Origin: Leptodontidium sp. MPI-SDFR-AT-0119
Lineage: Eukaryota; Ascomycota; Leotiomycetes; Helotiales; Leptodontidiaceae
NCBI GenBank assembly: GCA_020726505.1
Contig: JAHLEZ010000016.1
Span: forward strand, 992,001-1,056,000
Direction of reading: 5' to 3'
DNA length: 64,000 nt
Part shown: piece after piece, positions 60,892-64,000 of the stretch
Position numbering within the stretch: position 1 is the first letter of the stretch
How the letters are laid out: each line of letters opens with the position of its first letter
Translations under genes and position numbers: made by a program
Notes under the pieces: generated by a model
The model's input: only the letters and a program-made list of their open reading frames with translations
Database searches by the model: none
What the model was told of the DNA's origin: nothing

Positions 60892-62099
60892 TCAGCAAAG
60901 AAAAATGCCACATACATTGATATAATCAGACTGCCGCATGCTAAACCTCGTCTGCTGATCCGCCAGCCTAGTAGCCATGTTCAACAACTCAATCTCCCTC
61001 TTCGTCTTCAACAACTCCCCCTTCTTCTTCTCGTGAACCGCCGTATCAGTATCCTCCTGAATCGCTTTAGCCATCAACTCCAACTCGGCGTTGTGCCCTA
61101 CCGGTAGGCCAGAGGATGCACTAAAACCTGTTGTGAGAACTATTGCCATTGTGTTGGCGACGTGTGGAGAGAGAGAGAAATTCTGGGAATTGTTAGTACC
61201 TGATGATAAGTCACATCTCCATTGTTGATGAGAGAAATGATACTCGTTGGAATGTCGAAAGCGAGTTTCCCATCACGAATGATACAGAAAAGTAGAAGAG
61301 GAAGGAGAAGGAAACCCCCGCTCACGGCAATCTTCCCAATATTCCCTCCCTCCCCAATAGTCCCAATCTCCTTCCCAATCTCCGCATAACTCCCCAAACT
61401 CCAATTCGCACTCCCATTCTTCGTGCTCAGGAAGAAATTTTCCGAAACACCTAGCGTCACGATCTTCGGCTCGTCAACAAATTTTCTATCTTTGATCAAT
61501 TTCCCAATCGCAGTCGTCAAACCCGCAGGCAGGTTTCCCCAGCTGAAATTTTTCCCATCGCTAATGTAGTAGGCACTGGAGTTTACGGCGGGACCGAGGG
61601 AACACCGCAGACGGGAGAAATCGCGCTTGCATTGGCCGGAGGCGTCTTTGAGATAGAGCCATTCGGAGAGGGGGGGAGGGATTTTGTTTGATGCTGGGAG
61701 AGGTTAGATGTTGTGTCATAACAACAAGATACGGGGATGGGGAAGAAGGGTGGAATGACTGGCGCAAATGTAGATAGGGAATGGGAGGGAAAGACTTGAG
61801 AGGGATTGGGCAGACATACTAACTTGCACAGTCCCGGCCTTCGATTTATAACTAAACACGAAACTCCCATTCGCACCCAGCGCCATACAATATGTTGACG
61901 CGACTACGCCTTCAGTGAAGAGTTTTTGGATCTCCTCTGGGAGTCCTTGTCTGTTGATTCCTTTCTATTAGTCTATCTCTTCTATCTTTTGTGTCGGTGG
62001 ATGGTTAAAAGAAAGAAAGTTAGAAGTACTTGTACCAACGACTTGGACATTCGAAATGAAACCCCCATTCTTGCCGAATGCCAGGACGGTATCGCACAT
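60892..62099 (-). CDS. Repeat protein, probable small beta-propeller; function unknown
   Basis: The ATG at 62099 begins MCDTVLAFGKNGGFISNVQV. Exons are 62036-62099, 61820-61945 and a third from 61693. Intron 1 (90 nt, GTACAA donor) is less certain; intron 2 (126 nt) has GTATGT and a CTAACC branch. The frame holds about five units of 40-50 residues with a pattern like 'LxLGxNGxF...NLPxxL': LAFGKNGGF, CMALGANGSFVFSYKS, YYISDGKNFSWGNLPAGL, VTLGVSENFFLST and FCIIRDGKLAFDIP. Such repeats suggest a tachylectin-like propeller (inference). The 3' end is unresolved. Reading on gives a stop at 61140 (247 aa). Alternatively, a GTGAGC donor at 61325 with a TACTAAC branch and a CCCAG acceptor (intron 61183-61325) joins in frame to a charged coiled-coil tail (61182-60916) containing ELELMAKAIQEDTDTAVHEK. 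That tail is clearly coding-like. No signal peptide is seen. Confidence 0.65.
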
Positions 62100-63468
62100 T
62101 TCTCAATCTCTCTGTGCTAATTGAGCAACTATCTCACAAGCAGTGCCTAGAGGATCAAGAATCGCGAAATGCAAGGAGTGCGGAACGAAATTCTGCGTTG
62201 ATATATCCAAGAATTTGTTGCCGCAGAAGTACGAGGTACCCCGCTCTCAACTCGGTCATAGGGCTGGCTCTTATAGATCACGTATGCGCTGGCAGCTCAG
62301 CCTCATGGTTAGTCGGGGAGGCAAATTGGAGTTAAAACTTTCAACTTCTCTGCACAGGTGTTTTAGTGGCGTTGCGAAATATTGAAAAGGCGGTCGGCAG
62401 TGACAACTTGCTTCTCCAGCTCAGACCACACAAAGTGTTGAAAGGTAGAAGAAAACGAAGGAATGAAAAGGCTTTGGATCTTGAAACCATACGTGCGTGA
62501 ATGCTAAGAGTGGAGAAATAGAAGCAAAAATGCTTCAAATAAACCGAAAGAAATGAGACATTATCGGAATCTCGACATGAGCATTTTCCATTTCTGTCTT
62601 TGGACCTGGTGTCGTGCAGGTTATGGTAGGCCGGCTAAGCGAGCCCAATCAAAGGCACCATGGCCAAAGCGCCCGCGAGCTCCCATATTCAGGGAGCTCA
62701 AGGACCCCATACGTAGATAAAACAACAACAGTCTAATACACAACTGCGCAACGTTCAATCAATCAATATTAGCCTCTGTGGAGCTTCAAGGTAGGTTTGC
62801 ACGACACCGGGCTGTTGCTACGATAGCCTGAGCTGTGGGTGAGCCAAGATTGAGCCAGGCTGAGCAAGTGAGACATGGAGGGAAGCCCACGGGGACTCCC
62901 GCCTGGGCTCCTCGGCTGCGGCTACAGTAAAATTAGAAAGAATAAGGCAGGACAATGTCTTTTCGAGCCCCGGGACCACGCCGCGCAAAACTCCAGTCTA
63001 CTCGTCTTGCCCCTAAGCGAGTAACCCGACTCTTTTGCAGGTAAGCCAAGGAATTGCATCAATCAATTGCATCATGCAATTGAATAATATCTGCATCTGC
63101 AGACATCAGGCTGCTGAGACTATCATTGAGTCTTAAAGTAAAGACGTGGGACAAGTCCACGCCCAAAAGCCCCCTTAAACCAAATCCAGCAACAATGGAA
63201 GACTCTCCGTGCGTGTCTCAGTGTCCGCCAAGCCAATAAGCCCCAGAACTAGCGGTTTATTGTGCTTTTGGCACTTGATCTTTCTCCTTCAGGACGTCAG
63301 GCTGAAAATTTTATTAAGGTTGAAATTGTTTTTTTTTGTTCTTTAAATGGCATTTAATTGGCATTTATTACCCTTCGTACTTCTTCATACTTCTCTATTC
63401 AAGACACAGATTTCCCACTCTACTTTCTGCGGCCCCCACCCTGATTTCAGTCTGCCTCTAACACTGTG
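62100..63468. other. Intergenic region between divergent genes
   Basis: The genes at 62099 (-) and 63469 (+) diverge, so both promoters must lie here. 62100-62540 has overlapping frames without domains. AATTGCATCAATCAATTGCA-type short inverted repeats occur near 63053-63080. A T-rich run and CATTTAATTGGCATTTA lie at 63330-63370, about 100-140 bp before the right gene, where promoter elements are expected. I see no further gene. Confidence 0.45.
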
Positions 63469-64000
63469 ATGGCCGTCTTGCAAACATATACTGGTTCATG
63501 GATCAACTACTCTAGAGGTCCTATTTTTGGCGCTACCATTACTTTCTCAACCCATACTACCGACATCTTGCAGGGCTGTCTTGCGCTCTTCATTAATTAT
63601 GTCGGCAGCCAATTCTGGACCATCATCAGCTTTGCGATGCACCGCCTGCGAGAAAGTCGACAGAGAACTGCCGCTGATGGGTTTCATCAGGAGCGTCAAG
63701 CTATTCTGAAAACTAGCGCTGCACCGGGAGCTACAGCCTGGGATCTCTTCGTTCTTGCCTTCAATCATTTGAAGGAGAAAAAGTACGATAAGCAGACATT
63801 TGGAGCCGTGGTTTTGGCGTTCGTTGCAGTGCTCATATATGGATGCTCCTTAGCTGCCGGCATTACGATACCCCCCGCAATCAAGGCAGCAAGTAGCGAA
63901 TCACTCATTCTCGGTGGAAACTGTGGCTTTTCTAATTTGACTAGTATTCAAATGAGCCCAAGTCTCTCGAACTTAAAACAGAAGCAGGACACTATCACCG
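63469..64000 (+). CDS. Predicted membrane protein, N-terminal part (runs off the window)
   Basis: The ATG at 63469 follows a CT-rich leader, and the frame stays open for 177 codons to the window end with no intron so far. The start reads MAVLQTYTGSWINYSRGPIF. Hydrophobic segments lie at residues about 34-58 (DILQGCLALFINYVGSQFWT) and 124-144 (GAVVLAFVAVLIYGCSLAAG), separated by a polar arginine/glutamine-rich stretch (HRLRESRQRTAADGFHQERQ). The part after the second segment (SLILGGNCGFSN) would face the outside if the N-terminus is inside. This architecture is that of a widespread group of large fungal multi-pass proteins of unknown role whose first part has 'WxNWSxGxxxGxTLT' and ends in 'NCG'; I recall the family layout but cannot name it. 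The true length is unknown. Confidence 0.75.
   Translation, partial: MAVLQTYTGSWINYSRGPIFGATITFSTHTTDILQGCLALFINYVGSQFWTIISFAMHRLRESRQRTAADGFHQERQAILKTSAAPGATAWDLFVLAFNHLKEKKYDKQTFGAVVLAFVAVLIYGCSLAAGITIPPAIKAASSESLILGGNCGFSNLTSIQMSPSLSNLKQKQDTIT

Noticed and set aside
1..64000. tRNA genes, telomere repeats, or centromere-type satellite
   Set aside because: I saw no convincing tRNA box A/box B pair and no TTAGGG array in either orientation; without a scanning program a tRNA could still be missed.

Overview
The window is from a filamentous ascomycete genome. The evidence is short spliceosomal introns (50-126 nt, GT-AG, with CTAAT/CTAAC-type branch sites), CT-rich 5' leaders, a dispersed 5S rRNA gene, and typical fungal families (GMC oxidoreductase, cyanamide-hydratase-like HD protein, C2H2 factor, NWD-type WD40 remnant). 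It is a mosaic of two compartments. Gene-bearing islands of ordinary composition lie at about 6.2-7.6, 24.5-31.0, 33.2-36.1, 38.7-43.0 and 60.4-64.0 kb. Between them are AT-rich blocks that are almost entirely dead transposable elements. In those blocks CpA/TpG is depleted, TpA is in excess, CpG is kept, and CAA/CAG/TGG codons have become stops: the signature of repeat-induced point mutation (RIP).

Layout of the left half. 1-4434 is an unrecognised RIP relic, followed by a solo LTR with a 5-bp target duplication (4435-4690), mixed sequence, a 20-G run and a 5S rRNA gene (6559-6678). 7.6-10.8 kb is more relic. 10783-23795 is one old Gypsy fragment ('Gypsy B') holding three later insertions: a piggyBac-like element (11147-13173), a hAT MITE with 8-bp target duplication (13290-13756), and a complete second Gypsy ('Gypsy A', 15348-23682, 277-bp LTRs, 5-bp target duplication). 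It ends against a broken Tc1-like transposase.

The 24.5-31.0 kb island carries two convergent enzyme genes: an HD hydrolase/hydratase-like gene (25819-26505, +) and a four-exon GMC oxidoreductase (26780-28933, -). Next come a TIR element with a 19-bp minisatellite inside (31020-33229), a three-finger C2H2 gene (35550-36065, -) at the edge of a relic block, a second solo LTR of the same family (36653-36908), a WD40 remnant and the 3' end of a lost enzyme gene (39.3-39.5 kb). A small predicted four-helix membrane protein gene with two introns lies at 41971-42611.

43373-50822 is a nearly full-length Gypsy ('Gypsy C', same family as B, 247-bp LTRs, TTAAA target duplication), followed by an older related LTR and a hAT-like transposase relic. 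From about 53 to 59.7 kb a LINE RNase H fragment is split by a pogo-like element (54465-56991, about 92-bp TIRs, TA duplication) and a second piggyBac-like element (57216-59694).

The right end is gene space: a multi-exon gene for a repeat protein that looks like a small beta-propeller (about 60.9-62.1 kb, -) and the start of a predicted membrane protein running off the window (63469-64000, +). I see no intact transposase or reverse transcriptase. The region reads as a RIP-processed accessory compartment with a few live genes, not as a single coordinated pathway. The HD/GMC pair is the only local combination that might act together, and that is inference.
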